Part shown: one piece after another, positions 42,652 through 56,324 of the stretch | How positions within the stretch are numbered: the first letter of the stretch is position 1 | Layout: every line of letters starts with the position of its first letter | Assembly (NCBI GenBank): GCA_017619675.1 | Contig: JAFZRX010000008.1 | Coordinates: forward strand, 1-64,000 | Reading direction: 5' to 3' | DNA length: 64,000 nucleotides | DNA from: Bacteroidales bacterium | GTDB lineage: Bacteria; Bacteroidota; Bacteroidia; Bacteroidales; UBA932 | Notes under the pieces: generated by a model | What the model was told of the DNA's origin: nothing | Seen by the model: only the letters and a program-made list of their open reading frames with translations | Database searches by the model: none | Position numbers and translations under genes: made by a program

Positions 42652-43752
42652 TCAGACGTTGAACAGGAAGTGCATTATGTCACCGTCCTGTACCACATAC
42701 TCTTTTCCCTCAGTGGCGAGGCGGCCGGCAGAACGTACGGCCGCCTCTGTTTTATATTCCATGTAGTCCTGGAACTTGATGACCTCCGCGCGGATGAAAC
42801 CCTTCTCGAAGTCGGAATGGATGACTCCGGCGGCCTTGGGGGCCTTGTCGCCCTTGCGGATGGTCCAGGCGCGGCACTCGTCGGCGCCGGCGGTGAAGAA
42901 TGTCTGGAGGCCCAGGAGCTTGTAGGCGCCTTGGATAAGGCGCACTACGCCTGACTCCTCCAGGCCCAGTTCCTCCAGGAACATGAGGCGGTCGTCATAA
43001 TCTTCAATCTCAGCGATTTCAGCCTCCGTGCGGGCTGCGATCACAAGGATTTCGGCATTCTCGTCGCGGGTGGCCTCGCGCACGGCGTCAACATACTTGT
43101 TGCCGCTGGCCGCGGAGGCGTCGTCCACGTTGCAGATGTACATCACGGGCTTGTTGGTGAGGAGGAAAAGGTTTCGGGCCAGTTCTTCTTCCTCTGGGTC
43201 GTTGAGAGGCACGGTGCGGCAGGATTTGCCCTGCTGGAGGGCGTCGCGGTAGCGGGTCAGCAGACCGTAGAGTTTCTTCTCCTCCTTGTTGCCCGCGTTG
43301 CCGGCCTTCTCCGCCTTTCCAATGCGGTTTTCAACGGTTTCCAGGTCCTTGATCTGCAGTTCCATGTCCACCACTTCCTTGTCGCGGACAGGGTCTACGG
43401 TGCCGTCTACGTGTACAATGTTGTCGTCATCGAAGCAGCGCAGGACGTGCAGGATAGCGTCCGTCTCGCGGATGTTGGCCAGGAACTGGTTGCCAAGGCC
43501 TTCGCCCTTGCTGGCGCCTTTCACGAGGCCTGCGATGTCCACGATGTCCACCGTTGCGGGGATTACCCTCTTTGGCTTGCACAGTTCAGCAAGCGCGTCC
43601 AGGCGCCTGTCAGGGACGTTCGTGGAACCCAGGTTGGGTTCTATGGTGCAGAAAGGGAAATTGGCGCTCTGGGCCTTGCCGGAGCTGACGCAGTTGAAAA
43701 GAGTAGATTTGCCCACGTTGGGGAGTCCTACTATACCACACTTCAATGACAT
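42652..43752 (-). CDS. ychF: YchF/Ola1 family P-loop ATPase
   Basis: Obg-related, ribosome-associated ATPase. The 366 residues have G1 GLPNVGKS (8-15), G3 DIAGLVKGASKGEGLGNQFL, the altered G4 NVDD in place of NKxD (the basis of ATP preference in this family), a coiled-coil insert (about 130-165) and a C-terminal TGS domain (about 283-364, with LQTFFTAG and DYMEYKTEAAVRSAGR). Function is broadly conserved but not tied to its neighbours here. A -7 box lies 23 nt upstream, divergent from an EEP gene. Confidence 0.97.
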   Translation of the reverse strand: MSLKCGIVGLPNVGKSTLFNCVSSGKAQSANFPFCTIEPNLGSTNVPDRRLDALAELCKPKRVIPATVDIVDIAGLVKGASKGEGLGNQFLANIRETDAILHVLRCFDDDNIVHVDGTVDPVRDKEVVDMELQIKDLETVENRIGKAEKAGNAGNKEEKKLYGLLTRYRDALQQGKSCRTVPLNDPEEEELARNLFLLTNKPVMYICNVDDASAASGNKYVDAVREATRDENAEILVIAARTEAEIAEIEDYDDRLMFLEELGLEESGVVRLIQGAYKLLGLQTFFTAGADECRAWTIRKGDKAPKAAGVIHSDFEKGFIRAEVIKFQDYMEYKTEAAVRSAGRLATEGKEYVVQDGDIMHFLFNV

Positions 43753-43775
43753 AACGTGCTGATAGATTGTTTATG

Positions 43776-43783
43776 CAAATTTA
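43776..43783 (-). promoter_or_regulatory. -7 box of ychF
   Basis: Minus-strand TAAATTTG fits TAnnTTTG, 23 nt before the ychF ATG. Confidence 0.55.
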
Positions 43784-43807
43784 ACAATTAAATGCCATAT
43801 TTGGAGT

Positions 43808-44749
43808 ATGAAAAACTTCGTGTGCATTGCGTGCGCCATTCTCCTGTGCGCGCGCCCCTGTCCTGCGATGGACGGGGATTCCCTAAAGATACTTTTCTGG
43901 AACGTGGAGAATTTCTTCGACTACACTGATTCCGGCGTCAATCCATCGGACGCCGAGTTTTCCTCACGCGGGGAGCGCCGCTGGACGCGGAAGCGCTTCC
44001 TGACCAAGTGCGGCGTCATTTCCAAGCTCATTTTCTGGGAGGCCGAAGGCGGGGAACCCGCCGATGTGGTGGCCTTCGCTGAACTGGAGAACGCCCGGGT
44101 GCTGCGCCTTCTGCGGCAGGAGACCCTCCTGCGCAAGAAGGGCTACGGCATCGTCCATTACGATTCGCCTGACCCGCGCGGGATTGACGTGGGCCTCCTG
44201 TACAGATACGCCGCCTTCAGGGAGGTTTCGTCCGCGCCGGCCGCCATCCCGGACATAGCCACCAGGGACATCCTGGTGGCGCAGTTCGTGACGGCGGCGG
44301 GGGACAGCCTTGCCTTGATGGTGAACCATCATCCCTCCAAATACGGCGGCGACGGGACGGAGGCCAGGAGGAGCCTCGCGCTTGACAGGCTCCTGAGCCT
44401 GTCTGACTCGCTCCGGCTCCGCGGCTGGACGCGGCAGCTTGCCATAGGGGATTTCAACGAGGACGCCCGGGCGGAACTCTTCGATGTACTGGAAGGTTCC
44501 TTTGAGAACCTTGGGCGCGGTTGCCCTGACGGAAGCATACGCTTTGACGGGCAGTGGCAATTGATAGACAACGCATTTGTAAGCCCCGGGGCCTTTTCCA
44601 GGGTGGAATTCAAGGTCCTGCAGGCGCCGTTCCTTCTGGTGCGGGACAACGCCCATTCCGGGTACAAGCCTTTCAGGACGTATTCCGGGCCAAGGTACAA
44701 CGGAGGAGTGAGCGACCATCTTCCGGTTTCTGTAAATCTGGAATTTTGA
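43808..44749 (+). CDS. Exported endonuclease/exonuclease/phosphatase family protein
   Basis: A 313-residue EEP-superfamily protein with signal peptide (1-20). Catalytic motifs are complete: WNVENFFD, the Glu of AELEN, DPRGIDVGLLY, VNHHPSK, GDFNED and the terminal SDHLPV. It differs from the EEP protein at 5.7 kb, which has lost the GDFN aspartate, and the two share little outside motifs. The family includes nucleases and lipid or sugar phosphatases; this branch is widespread in Bacteroidota and its substrate is unknown. The next gene, lacZ, begins 33 bp later. Confidence 0.88.
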   Translation: MKNFVCIACAILLCARPCPAMDGDSLKILFWNVENFFDYTDSGVNPSDAEFSSRGERRWTRKRFLTKCGVISKLIFWEAEGGEPADVVAFAELENARVLRLLRQETLLRKKGYGIVHYDSPDPRGIDVGLLYRYAAFREVSSAPAAIPDIATRDILVAQFVTAAGDSLALMVNHHPSKYGGDGTEARRSLALDRLLSLSDSLRLRGWTRQLAIGDFNEDARAELFDVLEGSFENLGRGCPDGSIRFDGQWQLIDNAFVSPGAFSRVEFKVLQAPFLLVRDNAHSGYKPFRTYSGPRYNGGVSDHLPVSVNLEF

Positions 44750-44770
44750 CTATATTAGCAAAACTAATAA

Positions 44771-49014
<4,244 letters not shown>

Positions 49015-49019
49015 GCCGC

Positions 49020-49637
49020 CTATCTGAAGAACTGGGAGATCCACCGGTTGTCAATCCTGACAAATCCGGTGGATCCTTCCGTTATGGAAGGGTTGCGGGC
49101 AAGGATGCGCTCGCAGTCTGAATAGACGTTGAAGCCCACGTTAACCATCTCCATCTGACCGTTTGCGGGGTAGGTGAGGGTTATGTCCCCGTCGGCGCCG
49201 TCCAGGCGGAAGAACTTGAAGGAAAGTTCCTTTCCCATCTCCATGCAGGTGACGTACTTGCACATCTCCATGGCCCTGTCGTCAAGGCCGGCGTCAAATA
49301 TCTTGACCTTTTCCATAAGGGAGCCTATGTCGTCCACGAAACGGGCCGTGTAGCCCTCCATTTCCGTGGATTCGGAGAAGGCCTTGGCAAGTGCTTCCTC
49401 CGCCTTGGAATTGCCGTCGGAGAGCAGAATGAGCAGTTTCTGGGAGGGGTCGTGGTACAGGGTGGTGTACCTGGCAAGGTTCTTCTGCCCGCATTTGGGG
49501 CATTCCCACATGAACAGGGAACCGTCAAGGACCCGGGCCTTGAGGGAAGGCTCCTTGGAAACGTTTATGGAAGGATGGATCTCCATCTGGTAAGCGGCCC
49601 CGCAAGCGGAGCAGGTGCATGTTGCCTGATTGTCCAT
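49020..49637 (-). CDS. CpXC-domain protein
   Basis: A 205-residue cytoplasmic-looking protein with an N-terminal zinc-binding CpXC domain: Cys9/Cys12 in CSACG (with an extra Cys7) and Cys46/Cys49 in CPKCG, followed by an alpha/beta region of unknown function. No signal peptide. ATG 49637 is used; the frame runs open upstream, but only by reading out of phase through the preceding gene. It shares one base with the stop of the large protein upstream (TAATG), so the two are translated together. No function is assigned to this family. Confidence 0.82.
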   Translation of the reverse strand: MDNQATCTCSACGAAYQMEIHPSINVSKEPSLKARVLDGSLFMWECPKCGQKNLARYTTLYHDPSQKLLILLSDGNSKAEEALAKAFSESTEMEGYTARFVDDIGSLMEKVKIFDAGLDDRAMEMCKYVTCMEMGKELSFKFFRLDGADGDITLTYPANGQMEMVNVGFNVYSDCERILARNPSITEGSTGFVRIDNRWISQFFR

Positions 49638-52600
49638 TATTGAATGTCTATGTTGAAAATCATACCTACATAATGCCTTCCCTGGATGCCCGTTTCGCTG
49701 AAGCCGGAGCCTCCTCTGTATACATAGCTGACGCCTATCTCTGTGTCGAAAGGCAGCCACAGGAAGTTGCCCAGGGCCGCGCTCAGGTCCGCTCCCACGC
49801 TGCAAAGGGAAAGGTTTCCGTCCTGCTTGAAATACATGGCGTAGTCCGCGTGCGGGGTAAGGATGAAGTTGCGGACGTATGCCACTGGACTCAGGAAGGA
49901 CCAGTCAACAGGCAGGATGGCCATGGAGTAATCTGCCGTGAACTTGACCTGGGTGCCATACCCGGCAATAATACCTCCTGAACTTGCCAGGGAGGAATAG
50001 CCCCTTGGCAGGCAGGCAATAGTGTTCTCGTTGAAGATGTAGCCGCTCTCAAGGTGTTCCTGGCCCACTGCGGAGAGCCTGATGCCGTGCTCCGGAACCA
50101 GACCCGGGAGGTATCCATATGCGGATGCGTAGAAGTTGGGGCTGAATATCTTTCCCAGGCCGACGCGGTATCCCACGCCCAGTTCAAGGCCTCCGCCCAG
50201 GCGCGGATAGACGCCGCTGTGATGCTTGTTCATTATCCTGTAGGCCCTGACGGACGCTATCACCCTCTGCGCCGGAAGGATCTGCGCGTTCTCTTTGTTC
50301 TGGAAGACCATCCTGCCGTCGTTGCCTTGACCGAATCCCGGGGAGTACTTGAATGTGGCAACGCCCAGGTCGTACATGTTGTTTGAGAAGACATACCTTA
50401 CCTGGGGTATCAGGCCCCCGTTCCAGCCTCCCTTGGAGAACTTCAGGGGGACGTATACGGAAATGTTGCCGGAGAACTGAGGGTCCGATGTTTCCGTGGG
50501 TCCTATGCTCTTGACTGTCCGCTTCTCGCTGATCCTGGACTGGATATGGTAGAGGGAAGTGAAGGTGTTGTTGTAATGCAGGTTGGCCTCGATTACGGGA
50601 TACAGTCCGGAATATTTGAAATTCAGGTGCCCGGCATGCCGCGGGTCTCCGTGATAGTCTTTGGAATACGAGTATGCCGCATAGCCGGACGCAGTGCCCA
50701 GGTGGTTCTGGAAGAACACCATGGCTCCCGGCTTGGCTATGTGGTTGAAGATGTCCATGGAGATGGAACTGATGGAATCGTAGTCTACGTATACGGGCGC
50801 CCAGGAGTGGATCCTGAGCAGGTTCAGGGCCTTGCTGTATTTCTGTTCGGTCTGTATGGAGGCATAGGCCGGCTGGAATTCAGCCAGGGCGCTCTCCTGG
50901 AGGGACAGTTTGTCCTCAATGACATAACGGTGATAGTCATCGGGGTCCGCCTTGGTGCGGGGGAGGTCGCTTACCGCGGTGCGGTAAACGGATTTCCCCT
51001 TGGCGGAGAACGCTGAATAATACAGGGAATCTCCCTTGAACACGAATTCCGATGCGCCGTACCTGGTTGAGGTGAGGCGGTAGATATCCCGGGTGGCCGT
51101 GTCCATGCTGTAGAGTTCATTCACTCCGTTCATGTCGCTCACGAACAGCAGTTCAGAGCCGTTGCTGCGCAGCTGCTTGATCTTGAAAGGCCGGGGTTCC
51201 AGGATTGTGGAAAAGCCCTTTGAGGCGTTGTAAAGGCCGAAGCCGGCGTCCGAGATGCCGCTGACGATTACGTCTCCCCCAATCCAGGCGCTTTCCACTA
51301 CCTGGATGGAATCCGGGGCGGCCAGGGCAAGGGAAACCTCTCCGGTAGAGCCGTCAAGGATGACGCTTTGCGAACCTCCTCCGTAAGGATAGGAGGTTAC
51401 CGCAATGCGGGAATCCGACGGCGACGGGGCGGGGTTGAAATAGCGGCCCTTCCTGGTCAGGTCCCCAGTCTTGCCGGTTTCAGGATTGTAGTAGCGTATG
51501 CGGGAAGTGGAGGCCAGGGACCACCTGACGTCCGGGACGGTCTCGCTCCATAGGAGCAGTCCCAGGGAATCGGACCACATGAGGCTTCCTGTACCTATTT
51601 CGAATGTCTTCAGGACCTTTCCAGTTTGCAGGTCCACGAGTCCTGTAACGACGTCCTGGCCGGACCTGATGCCGTAGAGGCGGTCGCCCGCCAGCGTGGT
51701 TCCCCAGAACACGCGGTGGCGGCGCGCGTCGGGCGTCACCTGCTCTCTGGGCATGAACGGGGCCCTCGCGTCCGCCTCCCGCTTCCATATCTCATGGAAA
51801 TAATCCTCTATCTCCCTGAATGTGTCCTTGAAATCCTTTCCCGAAGCTTCCTTTACGGTGTACTGCATGTTGAACATTGGGAAAGGCCACGGCTTCAGAC
51901 GGAAGACGTTGGAATAGAAGCGCTGCGTGAAGAGAGGGTCGTCATACAGGGTGCGCATTCCGGCCACGAACATGTATCCGGCGGTATAGTATGTTGGAGT
52001 GTAGTTCTTGACTGAGCCGTAGTACCACTTGTAGTAGTCCCTGTAATCTCCCTGGTCCAGGGCGAAACGGTAATACTCCAGGAAATCAGCAGTGCGGGCG
52101 CGCCCGGACTTGGTGAGGGCCGTTTCCGCCACTACGGCATCGCCTTCAAAGAAGGCCTGGTTGCCGTAAAGGGCGGCCATGGCCCCGGAAGCCATCTCCC
52201 CAAGCAGCCAGTTGAAGATACGCAGCCCTCCTGTGTTGGCGTACTGCATCTGGGCGGAGTGGCGGGATTCGTGGATGGCAAGGTCCGTTATCCAGGGAAA
52301 TGGCGTGGGACCGTAGGCGTCCGGCACGGTGCGCAGTTCCAGGCGGCGGGGCGTCCAGACGGACATTCCGTTTGCCTCGGAAGTGAAGGCGTGCAGGATT
52401 ACCGGCATGGGTTTCTTATACGCCTGATTAGGGGTGAATCCTATGCTGCGGCCCACCAAAGGGGCGTATTTCTCAAGCGCCAGGGCATACTGGGTGGCCA
52501 GGGAGTCCAATGTCCGCGGATAGATGATCCGGTAAGAGTCTGTCCTGAGGGAGGACCAGCGTACTCCCCCGGGATCGTCTCCATAGGTGAAGAATTGGCC

Positions 52601-52660
52601 GCGGGCTGTAAAACTTAAAAAAAACAGGGCGGCCAAGCATATTAGCTTGCGGACATCCAT
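49637..52660 (-). CDS. Large exported protein: HExxH peptidase-like domain, beta-propeller, C-terminal barrel-like domain
   Basis: A 1007-residue exported protein (signal peptide 1-21). Residues about 35-290 hold a gluzincin-like pair, HESRH (His130, Glu131, His134) and FFEGDAVVAET (Glu172, Glu179), suggesting a zinc metalloprotease fold. Residues about 315-600 contain repeated TolB/WD40-like blades (PAPSPSDSRIAVTSYPYGG, LLFVSDMNGVNELYSMD). Residues about 640-1007 are beta-rich with an aromatic-rich end (GRHYVGMIFNIDIQ), like an outer-membrane barrel. Related Bacteroidota proteins are labelled TolB-like. Proteolysis is inferred from motifs alone. It is coupled to the CpXC gene. Confidence 0.78.
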   Translation of the reverse strand: MDVRKLICLAALFFLSFTARGQFFTYGDDPGGVRWSSLRTDSYRIIYPRTLDSLATQYALALEKYAPLVGRSIGFTPNQAYKKPMPVILHAFTSEANGMSVWTPRRLELRTVPDAYGPTPFPWITDLAIHESRHSAQMQYANTGGLRIFNWLLGEMASGAMAALYGNQAFFEGDAVVAETALTKSGRARTADFLEYYRFALDQGDYRDYYKWYYGSVKNYTPTYYTAGYMFVAGMRTLYDDPLFTQRFYSNVFRLKPWPFPMFNMQYTVKEASGKDFKDTFREIEDYFHEIWKREADARAPFMPREQVTPDARRHRVFWGTTLAGDRLYGIRSGQDVVTGLVDLQTGKVLKTFEIGTGSLMWSDSLGLLLWSETVPDVRWSLASTSRIRYYNPETGKTGDLTRKGRYFNPAPSPSDSRIAVTSYPYGGGSQSVILDGSTGEVSLALAAPDSIQVVESAWIGGDVIVSGISDAGFGLYNASKGFSTILEPRPFKIKQLRSNGSELLFVSDMNGVNELYSMDTATRDIYRLTSTRYGASEFVFKGDSLYYSAFSAKGKSVYRTAVSDLPRTKADPDDYHRYVIEDKLSLQESALAEFQPAYASIQTEQKYSKALNLLRIHSWAPVYVDYDSISSISMDIFNHIAKPGAMVFFQNHLGTASGYAAYSYSKDYHGDPRHAGHLNFKYSGLYPVIEANLHYNNTFTSLYHIQSRISEKRTVKSIGPTETSDPQFSGNISVYVPLKFSKGGWNGGLIPQVRYVFSNNMYDLGVATFKYSPGFGQGNDGRMVFQNKENAQILPAQRVIASVRAYRIMNKHHSGVYPRLGGGLELGVGYRVGLGKIFSPNFYASAYGYLPGLVPEHGIRLSAVGQEHLESGYIFNENTIACLPRGYSSLASSGGIIAGYGTQVKFTADYSMAILPVDWSFLSPVAYVRNFILTPHADYAMYFKQDGNLSLCSVGADLSAALGNFLWLPFDTEIGVSYVYRGGSGFSETGIQGRHYVGMIFNIDIQ

Positions 52661-52664
52661 ATTA

Positions 52665-52672
52665 CAAAACTA
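52665..52672 (-). promoter_or_regulatory. -7 box of the propeller/barrel gene, apparently leaderless
   Basis: Minus-strand TAGTTTTG fits TAnnTTTG and is separated from the ATG (52660) by only 4 nt, so transcription would begin at or next to the start codon. Confidence 0.55.
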
Positions 52673-52684
52673 ACATTTTTTTAC

Positions 52685-52692
52685 TAAATTTG
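52685..52692 (+). promoter_or_regulatory. -7 box of the Na/Pi cotransporter operon
   Basis: TAAATTTG fits TAnnTTTG and ends 23 nt before ATG 52716. It also shows that an in-frame GTG at 52692 is not the start, since it would lie inside the promoter. Confidence 0.55.
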
Positions 52693-52715
52693 TGAGAATA
52701 TCACGCTATAGGTTA

Positions 52716-54458
52716 ATGTCCTTGTTTTTACAGATACTGACCCTTCTGGGTTCACTGGGAATGTTCCTTTACGGAATGTCCCTCATGAGCGGAGGCCTGC
52801 AGAAAATGGCCGGCGACAAGCTCCGCTCCTTTATGGCCTCCATGACCTCCACGGCTTTCAAGAGGGTAATGACCGGATTGGTCGTGACTGCTCTTGTGCA
52901 GTCTTCAACGGCCACCACCCTCATGATAGTGAGCTTCGTGAACGCGGGCTTGCTGTCGCTGGCAAACGCCATCGGGGTAATCATGGGAGCCAACATAGGA
53001 ACCACCGTGACAGCCTGGATCTTCGCGCTTTCCTTCGGAGGAGGCGGCTTCAGTTTCGGAACCATCGCGGTCCCGCTGATGTTCTTCGCCTTCGTCCTCC
53101 TGAACATGAAGAAGAAGCGCCTGAACAACGGAGGAGAGTTCCTGATGGGCTTCGCGTTCCTGTTCCTTGGCCTTGCCACACTTAGGGAAACTTCAACCGT
53201 CCTGCTGGACAACGAGCCCGTAAGGCTGTTCCTGTCGCGCCTGACGGGATTCGGCTTCGGGTCTATACTCATTTTCATGGTGACTGGCGCCATCATGACC
53301 CTGATGCTCCAGTCCTCCGCCGCCACAATGGCAATCACCATGGTGCTGGTGGCAAACGGGTTCATCCCGTTCTCCATGGCCGCCGCAATGGTGCTTGGAG
53401 AGAACATCGGAACTACAATCACCTCCAACATAGCCGCGTCGGTGGCCAACATTTCGGCAAAGAGGACGGCAAGGGCGCATATGGTGTTCAACCTGTTCGG
53501 AGTGGTGTGGGCAGTAATCCTGTTCCGTCCGTTCCTGAAGCTCATTGGCGGCATAGTGTCAGCCTTCGGCTTCCCCAATCCCGCCACCACGGACTTCATG
53601 TCCGCGGACGAGGCAACGCGCAGCGCGCTGGTCGCTTCGCTCCCTTACAGCGTTGCTACGCTGCACTCCCTGTTCAACATTACCAACACCCTCATCCTCA
53701 TCTGGTTCGTGCCTCAGATAGAGAAGTTCGTGAAGTTCCTGGTTCCCAGCCAGGAGGGAGAGGAAGAGGAGTTCAAACTGCAGTACATCCAGGGTGGTCC
53801 GCTAGGTATTGCCGAGCTTTCGCTCAATGAGGCCCGCCATGAGATAATCCATTTTGGAGAGGTTTGCTGCAAGGGTTTCGGCCATGTGCGCGAGGCTATC
53901 AACGATCCGGATCCTGAGAACATTACCGCCAGGTACGACAAGCTCAAGAAGTACGAAGGCATCACTGACAAACTGGAATACGAGATTGCCGCCTACCTTG
54001 GAGAAGTGGCCAAGGGAGAGATCAGTGAGAACACCACCAAGCGCATCAAGAGCATGTACAAGATAATTGGCGAGATGGAGAGCCTTGGAGACTCGGGCGA
54101 GACCATAGGCAGGATGCTTGAGCGCGCCCAGGCGCACGGAAAGACGTTCTCGCCGCTGCTGCTGCGCAAGCTCAACCACATGATGGACCTGCTCCAGGCC
54201 GCCTATGACGCAATGATGCAGAACCTCAATACGCCCGAAAGGGAACTCCGGGAAATCAACAACGCCCTTGACGCGGAGTACAGTATCAACGAATACCGAA
54301 ACAATCTCCGCGAGGAGCACATAGTGAACCTGGAAAAGGCCAACTACGAGTACCAGACCGGCGTGTTCTACATGGATATCGTGAGCGAGTTCGAGAAGAT
54401 GGGAGACTTCATCATCAACATTTCCCAGGCCCTGCTGCCTGAGTACAACGAATATTAA
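52716..54458 (+). CDS. Na/Pi cotransporter family protein with PhoU-like tail
   Basis: A 580-residue NptA-type protein. Two inverted Na_Pi_cotrans repeats each carry the QSS signature (VQSSTATTLMIVSFVNAGLL and LQSSAATMAITMVLVANG), each followed by a GANIGTT or GENIGTT motif, in about 9-10 membrane helices (to about 340). The last about 200 residues form a cytoplasmic PhoU-like helical domain. Sodium-driven phosphate uptake or export is the family role. It opens a close-packed run with galM, thyA, folA and two sodium symporters. Confidence 0.93.
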   Translation: MSLFLQILTLLGSLGMFLYGMSLMSGGLQKMAGDKLRSFMASMTSTAFKRVMTGLVVTALVQSSTATTLMIVSFVNAGLLSLANAIGVIMGANIGTTVTAWIFALSFGGGGFSFGTIAVPLMFFAFVLLNMKKKRLNNGGEFLMGFAFLFLGLATLRETSTVLLDNEPVRLFLSRLTGFGFGSILIFMVTGAIMTLMLQSSAATMAITMVLVANGFIPFSMAAAMVLGENIGTTITSNIAASVANISAKRTARAHMVFNLFGVVWAVILFRPFLKLIGGIVSAFGFPNPATTDFMSADEATRSALVASLPYSVATLHSLFNITNTLILIWFVPQIEKFVKFLVPSQEGEEEEFKLQYIQGGPLGIAELSLNEARHEIIHFGEVCCKGFGHVREAINDPDPENITARYDKLKKYEGITDKLEYEIAAYLGEVAKGEISENTTKRIKSMYKIIGEMESLGDSGETIGRMLERAQAHGKTFSPLLLRKLNHMMDLLQAAYDAMMQNLNTPERELREINNALDAEYSINEYRNNLREEHIVNLEKANYEYQTGVFYMDIVSEFEKMGDFIINISQALLPEYNEY

Positions 54459-54473
54459 TAACACACAGACAAT

Positions 54474-55523
54474 ATGGAAATCAAGACTGAATTCTGGGGC
54501 ACCGCGAAAGACGGCCAGAAGATTTACAAGTATTATGTTACCAACGGCAGCGGAGCGCAGGTAGTGCTCACCTCCCTTGGCGCAAGCGTAGTGTCAATAT
54601 TGGTACCGGACAAGGACGGGAAACTGGTTGACGTTTCCCTTGGCTTTGACACCCCTGAAGAGTACTTCAACGACGGAGCCTTCATAGGAAGGGTTCCCGG
54701 AAGGTTTGCCAACAGGATTGCAAAGGGCCGTTTCGAACTGAACGGCAAGGAGTATAACCTGCCCATCAACAATGGCCCTAACCAGTTGCACGGAGGACCT
54801 GAGGGCTTTGCCGTAAAGGTTTGGGACAGCCGCATTGTTGACGGCGCCGTAGAGTTCATGTATTTCTCCGAGGACGGAGAGCAGGGATATCCCGGAAATC
54901 TCAAGGCCGTTGCGCATTACGAGTGGGGAGAGGACAACGCCCTCAAGCTCACCCTTACCGCGGAAACGGACCAGGACACCGTAGTGAACCTGACAAACCA
55001 CGCATATTTCAACCTGGACGGAGAGGGAAGCGGCTCAATCGAGGACCATATGCTCAAGCTCAACTGTTCCGAGTACCTGCCCACTGACGCCGGCCTCATC
55101 CCACTGGGAGAGCCCGCTACCGTGGCAGGAACCCCCCTGGATTTTGTTACGGCAAAGAAGGTTGGACGTGACCTGCACGCAGACTTCCCCGCACTCATAA
55201 TCCCCAAGGGATACGACCACTGCTTTGTGATTGACGGTTATATGCCCGGACAGCTGCAGACAGCCGCAGAACTCTGGTCAGAGAAGACAGGCATCTGCCT
55301 GGAAGTTGTCACCACCCAGCCCGGACTCCAGGTTTACACCGGAAACTGGCTCGGCGGATGCAAGGGCAAGAACGGCCACGTCTATGAGGACTACAACGGA
55401 ATAGCCCTTGAGGCACAGCACTTCCCGGATTCTCCCAACGAGCCTGAGTATCCCAGCACGGTCCTCAAGCCGGGCGAGACCTTCGAAGAGGCCATCATTT
55501 TCCAGTTCTCAGTGAAGGAGTAG
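54474..55523 (+). CDS. galM: Galactose mutarotase (aldose 1-epimerase)
   Basis: Interconverts alpha and beta anomers of galactose/glucose, feeding galactokinase. The 349-residue protein has GRVPGRFANRIAKGRF, NNGPNQLHGG, the catalytic His of LTNHAYFNL, GYDHCFV, and the catalytic Glu in IALEAQHFPDSPN. No signal peptide is seen, so cytoplasmic. It begins 15 nt after the cotransporter and ends 3 nt before thyA. Its galactose partners lacZ and galK lie 5.5-9 kb upstream on the same strand. Confidence 0.96.
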   Translation: MEIKTEFWGTAKDGQKIYKYYVTNGSGAQVVLTSLGASVVSILVPDKDGKLVDVSLGFDTPEEYFNDGAFIGRVPGRFANRIAKGRFELNGKEYNLPINNGPNQLHGGPEGFAVKVWDSRIVDGAVEFMYFSEDGEQGYPGNLKAVAHYEWGEDNALKLTLTAETDQDTVVNLTNHAYFNLDGEGSGSIEDHMLKLNCSEYLPTDAGLIPLGEPATVAGTPLDFVTAKKVGRDLHADFPALIIPKGYDHCFVIDGYMPGQLQTAAELWSEKTGICLEVVTTQPGLQVYTGNWLGGCKGKNGHVYEDYNGIALEAQHFPDSPNEPEYPSTVLKPGETFEEAIIFQFSVKE

Positions 55524-55526
55524 TCT

Positions 55527-56321
55527 ATGAAGCAGTATCTGGACCTGTTGAGGCATATCTATACGGACGGCGTCGTCAAGACTGACCGTACGGGGGTGGG
55601 CACCAAGAGCATATTCGGTTGGCAGAGCCGGTATGACCTCTCGGAAGGATTCCCCCTGCTCACCACCAAGAAAGTCCACCTGAAATCCATCATCTACGAA
55701 CTCCTGTGGTTCCTTTCAGGCAGCACCAACATAGGCTACCTCAAGGAGCACGGGGTTTCAATTTGGGACGAATGGGCGGACGAGAACGGAGACCTGGGGC
55801 CCGTGTACGGGCACCAGTGGCGCAGTTGGCCCACGCCCGATGGAGGCAGCATAGACCAGATAAGCAAACTCATCGACACCATAAAGAACAATCCCAACTC
55901 CCGCAGGATGCTGGTGAGCGCCTGGAACGTGGCGGAGGTGGACAGCATGGCGCTGCCGCCGTGCCACTGCCTCTTCCAGTTCTATGTGGCCGACGGGAAA
56001 CTCTCCTGCCAGCTTTACCAGCGCAGCGCCGACACCTTCCTGGGAGTTCCCTTCAACATTGCATCGTACGCCCTGCTTACAATGATGATAGCGCAGGTAT
56101 GCGGCCTGCAGCCGGGCGAATTCATACACACCACAGGTGACACTCACCTGTATCTGAACCATCTGGAGCAGGCGGCCCTGCAGCTCTCGCGTGAGCCCAG
56201 GCCGCTGCCAAAGATGGTCATAAACCCCGAGGTCAAGGACATCTTCAGCTTCAAGTACGAAGACTTCACCCTTGAAGGCTACGATCCCTGGCCCGCCATA
56301 AAAGCCCCAGTGGCAGTATAG
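55527..56321 (+). CDS. thyA: Thymidylate synthase
   Basis: Makes dTMP from dUMP with methylene-tetrahydrofolate, releasing dihydrofolate. At 264 residues it has the same length as the E. coli enzyme and the same nucleophile position, Cys146 in [12 protein letters not shown]. Other blocks: [36 protein letters not shown], and FNIASYALL / GDTHLYLNH. It lies 3 nt before folA, the usual pairing that recycles dihydrofolate. Confidence 0.98.
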   Translation: MKQYLDLLRHIYTDGVVKTDRTGVGTKSIFGWQSRYDLSEGFPLLTTKKVHLKSIIYELLWFLSGSTNIGYLKEHGVSIWDEWADENGDLGPVYGHQWRSWPTPDGGSIDQISKLIDTIKNNPNSRRMLVSAWNVAEVDSMALPPCHCLFQFYVADGKLSCQLYQRSADTFLGVPFNIASYALLTMMIAQVCGLQPGEFIHTTGDTHLYLNHLEQAALQLSREPRPLPKMVINPEVKDIFSFKYEDFTLEGYDPWPAIKAPVAV

Positions 56322-56324
56322 AAT

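Noticed and set aside
49638-49805. N-terminal extension of the CpXC protein
   Set aside because: The extension is an out-of-phase reading of the upstream gene, rich in Arg and Gly, and lacks family similarity.
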